This document shows positions 23,758 to 32,553 of a DNA stretch of 32,553 bases, piece by piece. Each line of letters starts with the position of its first letter. The stretch's first letter is position 1. The notes under the pieces are model-generated. The model worked only from the letters and a program-made list of their open reading frames with translations, had not been told where the DNA came from and did no database searches. The position numbers and the translations under genes are program-made. Source of the DNA: Rhizobacter sp. OV335. GTDB lineage: Bacteria > Pseudomonadota > Gammaproteobacteria > Burkholderiales > Burkholderiaceae_C. The stretch covers positions 1 to 32,553 of the forward strand of contig NZ_FRCQ01000047.1 of assembly GCF_900142965.1 (NCBI RefSeq), written 5' to 3'.

Positions 23758-25305
23758 ATGAAGTTGAATGACGTCCGCGTCGGGGTCCGCCTGGGCGGCG
23801 GCTTTGCCGTCACCCTGGCGCTCCTGTGCCTGATCATGATCGTCGGCGTCTGGCGCCTGAGCACCATCGCCCAGGCCACCCAGCAGATGATGGCCGAGCC
23901 GCTCGCCAAGGAACGCCTGGCCGCCGAATGGGCCCGCAACGTGTCGATCGGCGTGACCCGCGGCAAGGCGATCGCCAAGAGCCCGGATGCCACGCTCGAA
24001 GCGCTGTTCTCCGACGAGGCCAAGGCCTCGACGGTGCGCGGCAACGAGATCGTCGCGGCGCTGAAGGCCTTCCCGACCACGCCCGCCGAGCAGGTGCTGC
24101 TCGACCGCATCGGCGAAACGCGCAAGACCTACCTGGTGGCACGCGACGGGATGATGGCGGCCAAGCGCGCCGGCAACACCGAAGAAGCCACGCGCATCTA
24201 CGACACCGGTTTCCAGGTCGTCGCGCCGGTCTACGTGGCGGTGATGCAGGCCTATGTCGACTACCAGAAGAAGTCGATCGACGACATGGCGAAGCAGATC
24301 GATGCCGACGCGCTGCGCGGCCGCCTGCTGATCGGCGTGACCGGCAGCCTGGCGCTGGTGCTGGGCGCCGTGTTCGCCTGGCTGCTGACGCGCTCGATCA
24401 CCGTGCCGGTGGCCCAGGCGGCGGCACTCGCCGACGCGGTGGCCGGCGGCGACCTGTCGCGCCGGGTCACGGCCGAGGGCAGCGACGAGATCGCCGGCCT
24501 GATGCGCTCGCTCGGCAAGATGAACGCCAGCCTGCACGACATGGTCACGCAGGTGCGGCAATCGGCCGACAGCATCCAGGTCGCGAGCGGCGAAGTCGCC
24601 ACCGGCAACCAGGACCTGAGCCAGCGCACCGAGCAGACCGCGTCGAACCTGCAGCAGACCGCATCGTCGATGGGCCACCTGACCGGCACCGTCAAGCAGA
24701 CCGCCGATTCGGCACGCACCGCCAACCAGCTGGCCTCGTCGGCGCAAGGCGCCGCCGGCAAGGGCGGCGAGGTGGTGTCGCAGGTCGTCTCGACGATGAA
24801 CGACATCCACGCCAGCTCGAAGAAGATCGCCGACATCATCGGCGTGATCGACGGCATCGCGTTCCAGACCAACATCCTGGCGCTGAACGCCGCGGTGGAA
24901 GCGGCACGCGCCGGCGAACAGGGCCGAGGCTTCGCGGTCGTCGCCAGCGAAGTGCGCAGCCTGGCCCAGCGCAGCGCGCAGGCCGCCAAGGAGATCAAGA
25001 GCCTGATCGACGCGTCGGTCGACAAGGTGGATTCCGGCTCACGCCTGGTGGCGGACGCCGGCCGGTCGATGACCGAGATCGTCGGCTCGGTGCAACGCGT
25101 CAGCGACATCATCGGCGAGATCACCTCGGCGGCGTCGGAGCAGAGCGACGGCATCGGCCAGGTCAACACCGCGGTGACCCAGCTCGACCAGATGACGCAG
25201 CAGAACGCCGCGCTGGTCGAGGAATCGGCCGCCGCCGCCGAGTCGCTGAAGGAGCAGGCGCTGCGGCTGTCGGGCGTGGTGTCGGTGTTCCGCCTGACGG
25301 CCTGA
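23758..25305 (+). CDS. Methyl-accepting chemotaxis protein 1
   Basis: A 515-residue inner-membrane chemoreceptor. Transmembrane helices at about 11-32 and 191-210 bound a periplasmic four-helix-bundle domain (about 33-190) of the 4HB_MCP type. HAMP (about 211-263) and the cytoplasmic signalling hairpin follow, with the conserved tip [20 protein letters not shown] (about 365-384) and [20 protein letters not shown]. There is no C-terminal pentapeptide; the protein stops at VSVFRLTA. In the first methylation helix it reads [20 protein letters not shown] where receptors 2-4 read [11 protein letters not shown], and AQGAAGKGG replaces [13 protein letters not shown] lies seven bases before the ATG. 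First of five tandem receptors behind cheA. The ligand is unknown. Confidence 0.93.
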   Translation: MKLNDVRVGVRLGGGFAVTLALLCLIMIVGVWRLSTIAQATQQMMAEPLAKERLAAEWARNVSIGVTRGKAIAKSPDATLEALFSDEAKASTVRGNEIVAALKAFPTTPAEQVLLDRIGETRKTYLVARDGMMAAKRAGNTEEATRIYDTGFQVVAPVYVAVMQAYVDYQKKSIDDMAKQIDADALRGRLLIGVTGSLALVLGAVFAWLLTRSITVPVAQAAALADAVAGGDLSRRVTAEGSDEIAGLMRSLGKMNASLHDMVTQVRQSADSIQVASGEVATGNQDLSQRTEQTASNLQQTASSMGHLTGTVKQTADSARTANQLASSAQGAAGKGGEVVSQVVSTMNDIHASSKKIADIIGVIDGIAFQTNILALNAAVEAARAGEQGRGFAVVASEVRSLAQRSAQAAKEIKSLIDASVDKVDSGSRLVADAGRSMTEIVGSVQRVSDIIGEITSAASEQSDGIGQVNTAVTQLDQMTQQNAALVEESAAAAESLKEQALRLSGVVSVFRLTA

Positions 25306-25365
25306 CGCGACGCACCTGAAGAACGCGCGCCAGCGCCGTCGTCCCTTTCATCCCAGGAGCGCTGC

Positions 25366-26925
25366 ATGCAGTTCAGTTTTCGCAACGCCCGCATCGGCAC
25401 CCGGCTCGGGCTGGTCTTCAGCCTGCTGGTGCTGCTGATGGTGCTGGCCACCGGCTACAGCGCGATCAAGCTGAAGCAGACCACGTCGACGCTGAAGCAC
25501 CTGTCGGCCATCGAATGGCAGACGACGCAGCTGGCGCGCGACTGGAATGCGCAGGCCGCGATGAACACGCTGCGTGCCACCACCAATGCGCGGCTCGGCA
25601 CCGGCGAGTTCTCCGACGAGCTGACGAAGCAGTCGAAGGCCACCTCGGCCGCGAACGCCGAGACGATCAGGAAGATCGAGGCGCTGGTGTCCGACCCCGA
25701 GATGAAGGCGCTGTTCGACAAGGCGGTGACGGCGCGCAAGGTCGCGCTCGCGTTCGACCCGCAGCTCGACACGCTGAAGAACAGCGGCGACTTCGTCGCG
25801 CTCGAATCGCTGCTGGCCGGCGACTACGACAAGACCCGCAAGGCCTACCAGGCCGCCGTCGATGAACTCGCGGCGCTGGCCACGGCCCGCGCCGCGGCCG
25901 CCGAGGAACATGCCGAGACCGGTACCAGCCTGGCCGCCACCGTGGTCGGCGTGCTGGTGCTGGTGTGCGTCGGCGTCGCCGGCGGCTTCGGCTGGTGGCT
26001 GACGCGCTCGATCGCCGCGCCGATCGGCGAGGCCGTGCGCCATGCCCGCGCGATCGCCGAGGGCGACCTGTCGCAGACGCTGTCGGTGCAGGCCGGCGGT
26101 GAAGCCGGCGAACTCGCCCGTGCGCTGGCCGACATGCAGGCTTCGCTGCGCCGGCTGGTCGGCGAGGTGCGCAGCAGCACCGACAGCATCACGACCGCGA
26201 GCGCCGAGATCGCGACCGGCAACCAGGATTTGAGCGTGCGCACCGAGCAGACCGCGTCGAACCTGCAGCAAGCGGCTTCGTCGATGGAGCAGCTCACCGG
26301 CACCGTCAAGCAGAGCGTCGACTCGGCCCGCCAGGCCAACCAGATGGCCTCGTCGGCCGCCGAGGTCGCCGCCCGCGGCGGCACGGTCGTTGCCCAGGTC
26401 GTCACGACGATGAACGAGATCAACGCCAGCTCGAAGAAGATCAGCGACATCATCGGCGTGATCGACGGCATCGCGTTCCAGACCAACATCCTGGCGCTGA
26501 ACGCCGCGGTGGAAGCGGCGCGTGCCGGCGAGCAGGGCCGCGGCTTCGCGGTCGTCGCGAGCGAAGTGCGCAGCCTGGCGCAGCGCAGCGCGCAGGCCGC
26601 CAAGGAGATCAAGGGCCTGATCGGCGCCAGCGTCGACCGCGTCGAAGCCGGCTCGCGCCTGGTGGCGGACGCCGGCAAGACGATGCAGGAGATCGTCGGC
26701 TCGGTGCAGCGCGTCAGCCACATCATCGGCGAGATCACCACCGCATCGTCCGAGCAGAGCGATGGCATCGGCAGCGTCAACGCCGCCGTCACCCAGCTCG
26801 ACCAGATGACGCAGCAGAACTCGGCGCTCGTCGAAGAGAGCGCCGCCGCGGCCGAGAGCCTGAGAGACCAGGCGCAGCGCCTGTCGCAGGCCGTCGGCGC
26901 GTTCCGCCTCGAAGCACGGCACTGA
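25366..26925 (+). CDS. Methyl-accepting chemotaxis protein 2
   Basis: A 519-residue chemoreceptor. Membrane helices at about 13-33 and 188-212 flank a periplasmic helical domain unlike that of its neighbours (about 35-187, with [20 protein letters not shown]). HAMP and the long signalling hairpin follow, with the usual tip. It ends at GAFRLEARH with no pentapeptide tether. AGGAG lies six bases before the ATG. Over about 200 bases around the tip and the following helix (26441-26645) its DNA is nearly identical to that of receptor 4 (29659-29870). The periplasmic half is not similar, so ligand specificity differs. Probably cotranscribed with receptor 1 (60-base gap). Confidence 0.93.
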   Translation: MQFSFRNARIGTRLGLVFSLLVLLMVLATGYSAIKLKQTTSTLKHLSAIEWQTTQLARDWNAQAAMNTLRATTNARLGTGEFSDELTKQSKATSAANAETIRKIEALVSDPEMKALFDKAVTARKVALAFDPQLDTLKNSGDFVALESLLAGDYDKTRKAYQAAVDELAALATARAAAAEEHAETGTSLAATVVGVLVLVCVGVAGGFGWWLTRSIAAPIGEAVRHARAIAEGDLSQTLSVQAGGEAGELARALADMQASLRRLVGEVRSSTDSITTASAEIATGNQDLSVRTEQTASNLQQAASSMEQLTGTVKQSVDSARQANQMASSAAEVAARGGTVVAQVVTTMNEINASSKKISDIIGVIDGIAFQTNILALNAAVEAARAGEQGRGFAVVASEVRSLAQRSAQAAKEIKGLIGASVDRVEAGSRLVADAGKTMQEIVGSVQRVSHIIGEITTASSEQSDGIGSVNAAVTQLDQMTQQNSALVEESAAAAESLRDQAQRLSQAVGAFRLEARH

Positions 26926-26956
26926 GCCGCTCACCCTCTCTACCGGACGCAACATC

Positions 26957-28507
26957 ATGCGCATTCAAGACCTCCGCATCGGCACCCGCATCTGGTTCGC
27001 CGTCGGCACCTTCATCGTCGCGCTGCTGGCGCTGATCGCCTTCGCCGCGTGGCGCTCGGCGCAGGTGCAGGCTGTCTCCGACGAGGCGCTGGCGCTGTCG
27101 GAAACCAAGATCCGCACGGCCGCCCGCTGGGCCGGCCTGACCGAGGCCGCGGTGTCGCGCGCCCAGGCCGGCGCGATCAGCAGCGATCCGTCGGTGCGCG
27201 TCGCGTTCAAGGAGATCAACGAGAAGGCCATCGCGCAGATCACCGAGCTGCAGAAGCAGCTGAAGGAGCTGCCGCAGACCGACGCCGAGACGCAGCAGAT
27301 GGCGAAGATCGCCGTCGACCGCAAGGTCGTGCTCGACACCTCGGCCGAGATCACGAAGAAGAAGGAAGGCGGCGACCCGGACGGCGCCCGCGCGCTGGCG
27401 ATGGGCGGCTTCGCGCAGGCCGTCGACACCTACATGCAATCGCTGCGTGGCTTCGTCGCGCTGCAGGAGCAGTCGGCCCAGGCCACGCGCGAACGGCTGT
27501 CGGCCGAGCGCCGCAAGACGGTGACGGTGGCGGCCGGCGTGGTCGGGCTGATCATCCTCGGCGCGCTGTTCGGCACCTTCGCGCTGGTCGGCTCGATCCG
27601 CCGCCCGCTGGGCGAGGCGATCGCGCTGGCCGACTCGATCGCCGGTGGCGACCTGAGCCCGCGCGCCGCCGTGACCCGCGGCGACGAGATGGGCGACCTG
27701 ATGCGCGCGCTGCAGACGATGACGGCCGCGCTCGGCCGCGTCGTGCAGCAAGTGCACACCGCCAGCGACAGCATCCGCACCGCCAGCACCGAGATCGCCA
27801 GCGGCAACCAGGACCTGAGCGCCCGCACCGAACAAACCGCCTCCAGCCTGCAACAGACCGCGTCGTCGATGGAGCAGCTGACGGGTACCGTCAAGCAGAG
27901 CGCCGATTCGGCGCGCCAGGCCAATCAGCTCGCGTCGTCGGCAGCGGAAGTCGCGGCGCGCGGCGGCTCGGTCGTCTCGCAGGTCGTCACGACGATGGAC
28001 GAGATCAATGCATCGTCGAAGAAGATCAACGACATCATCGGCGTGATCGATGGCATCGCGTTCCAGACCAACATCCTGGCGTTGAACGCGGCCGTCGAAG
28101 CGGCCCGCGCCGGCGAACAGGGCCGCGGTTTCGCGGTCGTCGCCAGCGAAGTGCGCAGCCTCGCGCAGCGCAGCGCCGATGCGGCCAAGGAAATCAAGGC
28201 GCTGATCGGCGCCAGCGTCGACCGCGTCGAGGCCGGCTCACGCCTGGTGGCCGATGCCGGCAAGACGATGAGCGAGATCGTCGGCTCGGTGCAGCGCGTC
28301 AGCGACATCATCGGCGAGATCACCGCCGCGTCGTCCGAACAGAGCGACGGCATCGGCCAGATCAACACCGCGGTCACCCAGCTCGACCAGATGACGCAGC
28401 AGAACTCGGCGCTGGTTGAAGAAAGCGCCGCCGCGGCCGAAAGCCTGAAGGACCAGGCCGCGCGCCTGGCGCAGGCGGTCGGCAGCTTCCGGCTCGCCGC
28501 GCACTGA
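26957..28507 (+). CDS. Methyl-accepting chemotaxis protein 3
   Basis: A 516-residue chemoreceptor. Membrane helices at about 12-32 and 189-212 enclose a periplasmic helical domain (about 35-185) with [14 protein letters not shown] near its end; it looks like a four-helix-bundle ligand domain but I cannot name the ligand. HAMP and the signalling hairpin follow with the standard tip. It ends at GSFRLAAH without a pentapeptide. The gene begins only 31 bases after receptor 2 and has a weak ribosome site (GGAC), so it may depend on coupled translation. The signalling half closely matches receptors 2 and 4 in protein, but with more silent differences in DNA. Confidence 0.93.
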   Translation: MRIQDLRIGTRIWFAVGTFIVALLALIAFAAWRSAQVQAVSDEALALSETKIRTAARWAGLTEAAVSRAQAGAISSDPSVRVAFKEINEKAIAQITELQKQLKELPQTDAETQQMAKIAVDRKVVLDTSAEITKKKEGGDPDGARALAMGGFAQAVDTYMQSLRGFVALQEQSAQATRERLSAERRKTVTVAAGVVGLIILGALFGTFALVGSIRRPLGEAIALADSIAGGDLSPRAAVTRGDEMGDLMRALQTMTAALGRVVQQVHTASDSIRTASTEIASGNQDLSARTEQTASSLQQTASSMEQLTGTVKQSADSARQANQLASSAAEVAARGGSVVSQVVTTMDEINASSKKINDIIGVIDGIAFQTNILALNAAVEAARAGEQGRGFAVVASEVRSLAQRSADAAKEIKALIGASVDRVEAGSRLVADAGKTMSEIVGSVQRVSDIIGEITAASSEQSDGIGQINTAVTQLDQMTQQNSALVEESAAAAESLKDQAARLAQAVGSFRLAAH

Positions 28508-28577
28508 GCACCTGCCCTTCCCTGTTCCTGCCCCTGTTCCCGCCCCTGAACCTGTCCTGCTCCACCCGAGGTTCCCC

Positions 28578-30389
28578 ATGCTCAACCTGTCCTTCAAACG
28601 CAAGATCGGCCTGCTGGTCGGCGCGTCGATCCTCGCGCTGATCCTGCTGACCGTCGCGTCGAGCCTGCGCATGCGCAGCCAGATCGTCGAAGGGCGCAAG
28701 GGCCAGCTGGTGACGGCGGTCGAGGCGGCCTACAACATCGCCGCCGGCTTCGAGGCCAAGGCCACGGCCGGCACGATGAGCAAGGAAGACGCGCAGAAGG
28801 CAGCCCGGGACGCGATCCGCGTGGCCCGCTACGGCGCCGAGGCGAAGGACTACCTCTACATCTTCTCGATGGACGGTGCCGCGGTGATGCACCCGCTGAA
28901 GCCGGAGTGGGACGGCCAGCCGATGATCGGCAAGGTCAAGGACAGCAAGGGCCTGGACATCATCCAGGGCGAGATCGACGTGCTGCGCGCCAGCAAGGAC
29001 GGCCGCGCCTACCTGATGACCGACTTCCCGCGCCCCGGCAAGACCGAATCGGTGCCCAAGCTGATGTACGTGATGCAGCTGAAGAACTGGGGCTGGCTGG
29101 TCGGCTCGGGCCTGTACATGGACGACGTCGACGTGCAGGTGCGCGAGACCGCGGTGCAGGGCCTGCTGGTCACGCTGCTGATCCTGGCCGGCATCGGCGC
29201 GCTCGGCGTCGTGATCGCCCGCAGCGTGCTGCGCCAGATCGGCGGCGAGCCGAGCGAGGCGATGGCGGTGATGGGCGAGGTCGCGCGCGGCAACCTGGCG
29301 GTCGACCTGAGCCAGTCGGTGCCGGGCAGCCTGCTCGATTCGCTGTCGACGATGGTGCGCTCGCTGCGCACGACGGTGAGCCAGGTGCGCCAGAGCACCG
29401 ACAGCATCTCGACCGCATCGGGCGAGATCGCGACCGGCAACCAGGACCTGAGCGCCCGCACCGAGCAGACCGCGAGCAACCTGCAGCAGGCCGCGTCGTC
29501 GATGGAGCAGCTGACCGGCACCGTCAAGCAGAGTGCCGACTCGGCGCGCCAGGCCAATCAACTCGCGTCGTCGGCGGCTGAAGTCGCGGCGCGCGGCGGT
29601 TCGGTGGTCTCGCAGGTCGTCACGACGATGAACGAGATCAATGCCTCGTCGAAGAAGATCAGCGACATCATCGGCGTGATCGACGGCATCGCGTTCCAGA
29701 CCAACATCCTGGCGCTGAACGCCGCGGTGGAAGCGGCGCGTGCCGGCGAACAGGGCCGCGGTTTCGCGGTCGTCGCGAGCGAAGTGCGCAGCCTCGCGCA
29801 GCGCAGCGCGCAGGCCGCCAAGGAGATCAAGGGCCTGATCGGCGCCAGCGTCGACCGCGTCGAAGCCGGTTCGCGCCTGGTGGCCGATGCCGGCAAGACG
29901 ATGAGCGAGATCGTCGGCTCGGTGCAGCGCGTCAGCGACATCATCGGCGAGATCACCGCCGCATCGTCCGAGCAGAGCGATGGCATCAGCCAGGTCAATC
30001 AATCCGTGACCCAGCTCGACCAGATGACGCAGCAGAACGCCGCGCTGGTCGAGGAATCGGCTGCAGCCGCCGAGAGCCTGCGCGACCAGGCGAAGCGCCT
30101 GGCCTCGGTGGTGGCGACCTTCCGGCTGGAAGCGGGCGAGAGCCTGATGCTGCAGCCCGCTGCCGCAGTGAGCACGTCGGTCGTGAAGCCGGCCGCAAAA
30201 CCGGCTGCGCCAGCTCACAAGCCCGCTGCCTTCAAGCCCGCCGCCACGAAGGCCGCCGCGCCGGCCCGCTCCGCACCGAGCGCCGTCATCGCAGCCGCAC
30301 CCGCCCCGCGCGCCGAACCCAAACCCGCACCGGCCGCCAGCAAGGCGGCGGCCAGCGCCGCCCCGAGCGACGACTGGGAAACCTTTTGA
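28578..30389 (+). CDS. Methyl-accepting chemotaxis protein 4 (single-Cache, WETF tail)
   Basis: A 603-residue chemoreceptor and the only one of the five with a Cache-type sensor. After a membrane helix (about 10-30), residues about 35-190 match the single-Cache type 2 fold: [22 protein letters not shown] (about 92-113, split by the usual loop), KDSKGLDII and the [15 protein letters not shown] ending. A second membrane helix (about 194-215), HAMP and the signalling hairpin follow. A Pro/Ala/Lys linker of roughly 70 residues ends in DDWETF, a CheR/CheB-docking tail like NWETF of enteric Tar. Such Cache domains often bind small organic acids, but the ligand is not inferable. GAGG lies six bases before the ATG. 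Receptor 5 starts 13 bases after its stop. Confidence 0.94.
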   Translation: MLNLSFKRKIGLLVGASILALILLTVASSLRMRSQIVEGRKGQLVTAVEAAYNIAAGFEAKATAGTMSKEDAQKAARDAIRVARYGAEAKDYLYIFSMDGAAVMHPLKPEWDGQPMIGKVKDSKGLDIIQGEIDVLRASKDGRAYLMTDFPRPGKTESVPKLMYVMQLKNWGWLVGSGLYMDDVDVQVRETAVQGLLVTLLILAGIGALGVVIARSVLRQIGGEPSEAMAVMGEVARGNLAVDLSQSVPGSLLDSLSTMVRSLRTTVSQVRQSTDSISTASGEIATGNQDLSARTEQTASNLQQAASSMEQLTGTVKQSADSARQANQLASSAAEVAARGGSVVSQVVTTMNEINASSKKISDIIGVIDGIAFQTNILALNAAVEAARAGEQGRGFAVVASEVRSLAQRSAQAAKEIKGLIGASVDRVEAGSRLVADAGKTMSEIVGSVQRVSDIIGEITAASSEQSDGISQVNQSVTQLDQMTQQNAALVEESAAAAESLRDQAKRLASVVATFRLEAGESLMLQPAAAVSTSVVKPAAKPAAPAHKPAAFKPAATKAAAPARSAPSAVIAAAPAPRAEPKPAPAASKAAASAAPSDDWETF

Positions 30390-30402
30390 ATCTCCACACG
30401 CC

Positions 30403-32157
30403 ATGAACCTGAACAACCTCAGCATCCGCACCAAGCTGATCGGCGGCTTCGGCCTGGTCCTCGCGATCGCGCTGCTGCAAAGCCTGCTGGCGATCACGCG
30501 CCTGGGCCACGTCAACGCGAATGCCGCGGACATCGCCTCCAACTGGCTGCCCAGCGTGCGTGCGCTCGGTGAACTGAACAGCGATCTCGCGTCGTACCGC
30601 GTGGTGCGGCTGCGCCTCGCGCTGATCGACACCTCGCTCGAGGTCGAGCCGATCGAGGCCTCGCTGAAGAAGGTGGAGGGCAACTTCGAGACCCACCGAG
30701 CCGCTTACCAGGCGATGGTCAGCTCGCCGGAAGAGAAGGCCTTGTACGAGCAGTTCACGCAGCAGTGGAAGAGCTACCAGGCGATCGGTCCCGAGCTGCT
30801 GCGCATGGCCAAGGAAATGGACACCGCCGGCATCAAGAAGCTGTTGAACGGACCGGGCGGCCAGTCGTACACCGACGCCCGTGCGCTGCTCGTCAAGCTG
30901 GTCGAGCTGAACAACGCCGGCAGCACGGCCGCCGCCGCCGATGGCCAGAAGACCTATGAATCGTCGCGCACGATGTTGATCGCCGGGCTGGTCGTGATGA
31001 CCGCACTCGGCCTCGCGATCGCCTGGTTGCTGTCGGGCGGCCTGGCCCGCGCCGCGGCGCAGGCGGTGGCCGATGCGAACCGCATCGCCGACGGCGACCT
31101 GAGCCAGCCGATCCAGGCGACCGGCAGCGACGAGATGGGCCAGCTGCTGAAGGCGCTCGGCGACATGCAGGACAAGCTGCGCGGCATCGTCGGTGGCGTG
31201 CGCCAGAACGCCGATGGCGTGGCCACGGCCAGCGCGCAGATCGCGCAAGGCAACAACGACCTGAGCAGCCGCACCGAACAGCAGGCGAGCGCGCTCGAGG
31301 AGACGGCCGCGTCGATGGAGCAGCTGTCGAGCACCGTCAAGCAGAACGCCGACAACGCCCGCCAGGCCAACCAGCTGGCGATGAGTGCGTCGAGCGTCGC
31401 GGTGTCCGGCGGCGAGGTGGTCAACCGTGTCGTCGACACGATGAAGGGCATCAACGACTCGTCGCGCCGCATCTCCGACATCATCGGCGTGATCGACGGC
31501 ATCGCGTTCCAGACCAACATCCTGGCGCTGAATGCCGCGGTGGAAGCGGCGCGTGCCGGCGAGCAGGGCCGTGGCTTCGCGGTGGTGGCCGCCGAGGTGC
31601 GCAGCCTGGCGCAGCGCAGCGCCGATGCTGCCAAGGAGATCAAGACGCTGATCTCGACCAGTGTCGAGCGGGTCGAGCAGGGCACCGCGCTGGTCGACGA
31701 AGCCGGCACGACGATGGCCGAGGTGGTGGCGTCGATCCGCCGCGTGACGGACATCATGGGCGAGATCACGTCGGCGAGCGTCGAGCAGTCGGCCGGCGTC
31801 AGCCAGGTCGGCGAGGCGGTCACGCAGATGGACCGGGCGACGCAGCAGAACGCGGCGCTGGTCGAGGAAAGCGCGGCCGCGGCCGAGAGCCTGAAGGGGC
31901 AGGCGGCGCAGTTGCTGGCGAACGTCGCGGTGTTCAAGCTGTCGGCGGGGGGTGTCGCTGGGCCGGCAGCGGTGCCGGTCTTCCACGCGGCGAAGCCGGT
32001 GGTCGCGGCGGCGCGGCCGGCCCCGGCGCCGAAGGCGGTCGCGAAGGCCCCGGTGCCGGTGGCTGCCAGGCCTGCGGTCGAGCCGGCCTCGGCCCCGGCC
32101 CCGCGTCCGGCGCTGGCCGCCGCGACGGCAGGTGCCGACGATTGGGAAACGTTCTGA
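30403..32157 (+). CDS. Methyl-accepting chemotaxis protein 5 (4HB, WETF tail)
   Basis: A 584-residue receptor. The start [19 protein letters not shown] (membrane helix about 10-32), a four-helix-bundle periplasmic domain with [15 protein letters not shown] (about 47-61), a second membrane helix (about 190-211) and HAMP resemble the Tar/Tsr-like receptors widespread in Burkholderiales. The signalling helices differ from receptors 1-4: [36 protein letters not shown] and [19 protein letters not shown] roughly 60-residue Pro/Ala linker ends in DDWETF, a CheR/CheB tether. No clear ribosome site precedes the ATG, 13 bases after receptor 4, so translational coupling is likely. Last gene before the repeat and insertion sequence. 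Confidence 0.94.
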   Translation: MNLNNLSIRTKLIGGFGLVLAIALLQSLLAITRLGHVNANAADIASNWLPSVRALGELNSDLASYRVVRLRLALIDTSLEVEPIEASLKKVEGNFETHRAAYQAMVSSPEEKALYEQFTQQWKSYQAIGPELLRMAKEMDTAGIKKLLNGPGGQSYTDARALLVKLVELNNAGSTAAAADGQKTYESSRTMLIAGLVVMTALGLAIAWLLSGGLARAAAQAVADANRIADGDLSQPIQATGSDEMGQLLKALGDMQDKLRGIVGGVRQNADGVATASAQIAQGNNDLSSRTEQQASALEETAASMEQLSSTVKQNADNARQANQLAMSASSVAVSGGEVVNRVVDTMKGINDSSRRISDIIGVIDGIAFQTNILALNAAVEAARAGEQGRGFAVVAAEVRSLAQRSADAAKEIKTLISTSVERVEQGTALVDEAGTTMAEVVASIRRVTDIMGEITSASVEQSAGVSQVGEAVTQMDRATQQNAALVEESAAAAESLKGQAAQLLANVAVFKLSAGGVAGPAAVPVFHAAKPVVAAARPAPAPKAVAKAPVPVAARPAVEPASAPAPRPALAAATAGADDWETF

Positions 32158-32191
32158 TCGTCCGAGCCGCCCGCCCGCGGGGGGCTTTCGC

Positions 32192-32264
32192 TCACTGCGT
32201 GGCATTGCCGGGTCTCGCCCCGGCGGGCGAGTCACTTTCATTTGCCTTGCCAAATGAAAGTAAC
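32192..32264. repeat. Large inverted-repeat element, copy C (partial, cut by IS30 end)
   Basis: The outer 73 bases of one arm of the element seen at 14626 and 18141: TCACTGCGTG, the GGGTCTCGCCCCGGCGGGCGAG block and the CTTTCATTTG hairpin. After AAGTAAC the match stops abruptly. In the other copies this is followed by CAAAGCAAAGGCG, but here by GGCGGTTTCAAAGCCC, the end of the insertion sequence. The remainder of the element should lie beyond the insertion sequence, outside the window. Confidence 0.82.
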
Positions 32265-32553
32265 GGCGGTTTCAAAGCCCAAGTGCAACAGTGGGTTGAA
32301 GTGCGCGGCTGGCGTCGAAGGCTGACTCGAAGAAGACCTCGGAGGGAGTGCGCCAACCGAGGGATTTACGAGGTCGAGTGTTGAGGTCCCAAGCGGTGTG
32401 GTCGAGCTCTCGTTGAGAGAACACGCTCAGATCGGAGCCCTTGGGCAGGAACTCACGGATCAGCCCGTTGGTGTTCTCGTTGATGCCCCGCTGCCAGGGG
32501 CTGTGGGGATCGGCGAAGTAGATCTTCAGGCCCGTGCTCTCGGCCAGCTTCTT
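32265..32553 (-). mobile_element. IS30-family insertion sequence, one end
   Basis: The element begins where repeat copy C is broken (about 32265) and runs past the window edge. Only the end nearest the transposase stop codon is present. The sequence GGCGGTTTCAAAGCCCAAGT probably contains the terminal inverted repeat, but the partner end is not visible, so its exact limit is uncertain by a few bases. Confidence 0.78.
32272..32553 (-). CDS. IS30-family transposase, C-terminal part (runs off the window)
   Basis: The last 93 residues of a DDE transposase, uninterrupted to the TGA at 32272-32274. The family signature is clear: [12 protein letters not shown], then [15 protein letters not shown] containing the third catalytic acid (the Glu of NEN), then [20 protein letters not shown]30 enzymes cut and join DNA through a circular intermediate. 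The N-terminal helix-turn-helix and the first two catalytic aspartates lie outside the window, so intactness cannot be judged. Bases 32158-32271 hold no gene. Confidence 0.92.
   Translation of the reverse strand, partial: KKLAESTGLKIYFADPHSPWQRGINENTNGLIREFLPKGSDLSVFSQRELDHTAWDLNTRPRKSLGWRTPSEVFFESAFDASRALQPTVALGL

Noticed and set aside
24832-31560. Five recurring blocks of about 90 bases resembling a spaced repeat array
   Set aside because: They encode the conserved signalling tip of the five chemoreceptors; the spacing is gene-sized, so this is neither a CRISPR nor a satellite array.

Overview
The window looks like a GC-rich betaproteobacterial chromosome, most probably order Burkholderiales (a Rubrivivax/Leptothrix/Roseateles-type or comamonad relative). 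This is an inference from the FlhDC-type flagellar regulators, the gene order flhD-flhC-motA-motB-cheY-cheZ, the Burkholderiales-style receptors and the intergenic repeat families. Almost everything in the window concerns flagellar motility and chemotaxis.

Layout. 1-174: no gene, a small inverted repeat. 175-5434 (minus): fliS, fliT and a ycgR-type flagellar brake, followed in the same closely spaced run by an alpha/beta hydrolase, an alanyl-tRNA editing protein and a cytoplasmic hybrid histidine kinase. 5748-9371 (minus): fliD and two 281-residue flagellins. 9804-13288 (plus): a TPR/GT41 (SPINDLY-like) glycosyltransferase overlapping a glycosyltransferase-methyltransferase fusion, a likely flagellin-glycosylation pair. 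13534-18138 (plus): flhDC, a large repeat, then motAB, cheY and cheZ. 18593-20388 (minus): a LuxR-type response regulator and a receiver-first histidine kinase. 20591-32157 (plus): a small CheZ-like protein, a second cheY, cheA and five tandem chemoreceptor genes. 32272-32553 (minus): the end of an IS30-family transposase, cut by the window edge.

Regulation. Five good sigma-28 (FliA) promoters can be read directly, in front of fliS, fliD, the distal flagellin, motA and the CheZ-like gene. This places the late genes under FlhDC-FliA control. fliD has an A-rich tract upstream of its promoter. The distal flagellin has a long leader with a perfect 8-bp hairpin.

Most interesting points. (1) Each of the two cheY genes sits beside a gene for a protein with the CheZ-type DxxxQ motif and a similar C-terminal tail; one is classical CheZ, the other a 155-residue protein that may be a second CheY-P phosphatase. 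(2) An asymmetric inverted-repeat element of about 400-445 bp occurs twice in opposite orientation, and a third partial copy ends abruptly at the IS30 end. (3) Five receptors lie in tandem, and only the last two carry a C-terminal WETF tether. (4) Near-identical DNA is shared between receptors 2 and 4. (5) A two-enzyme glycosylation module lies next to the flagellins.
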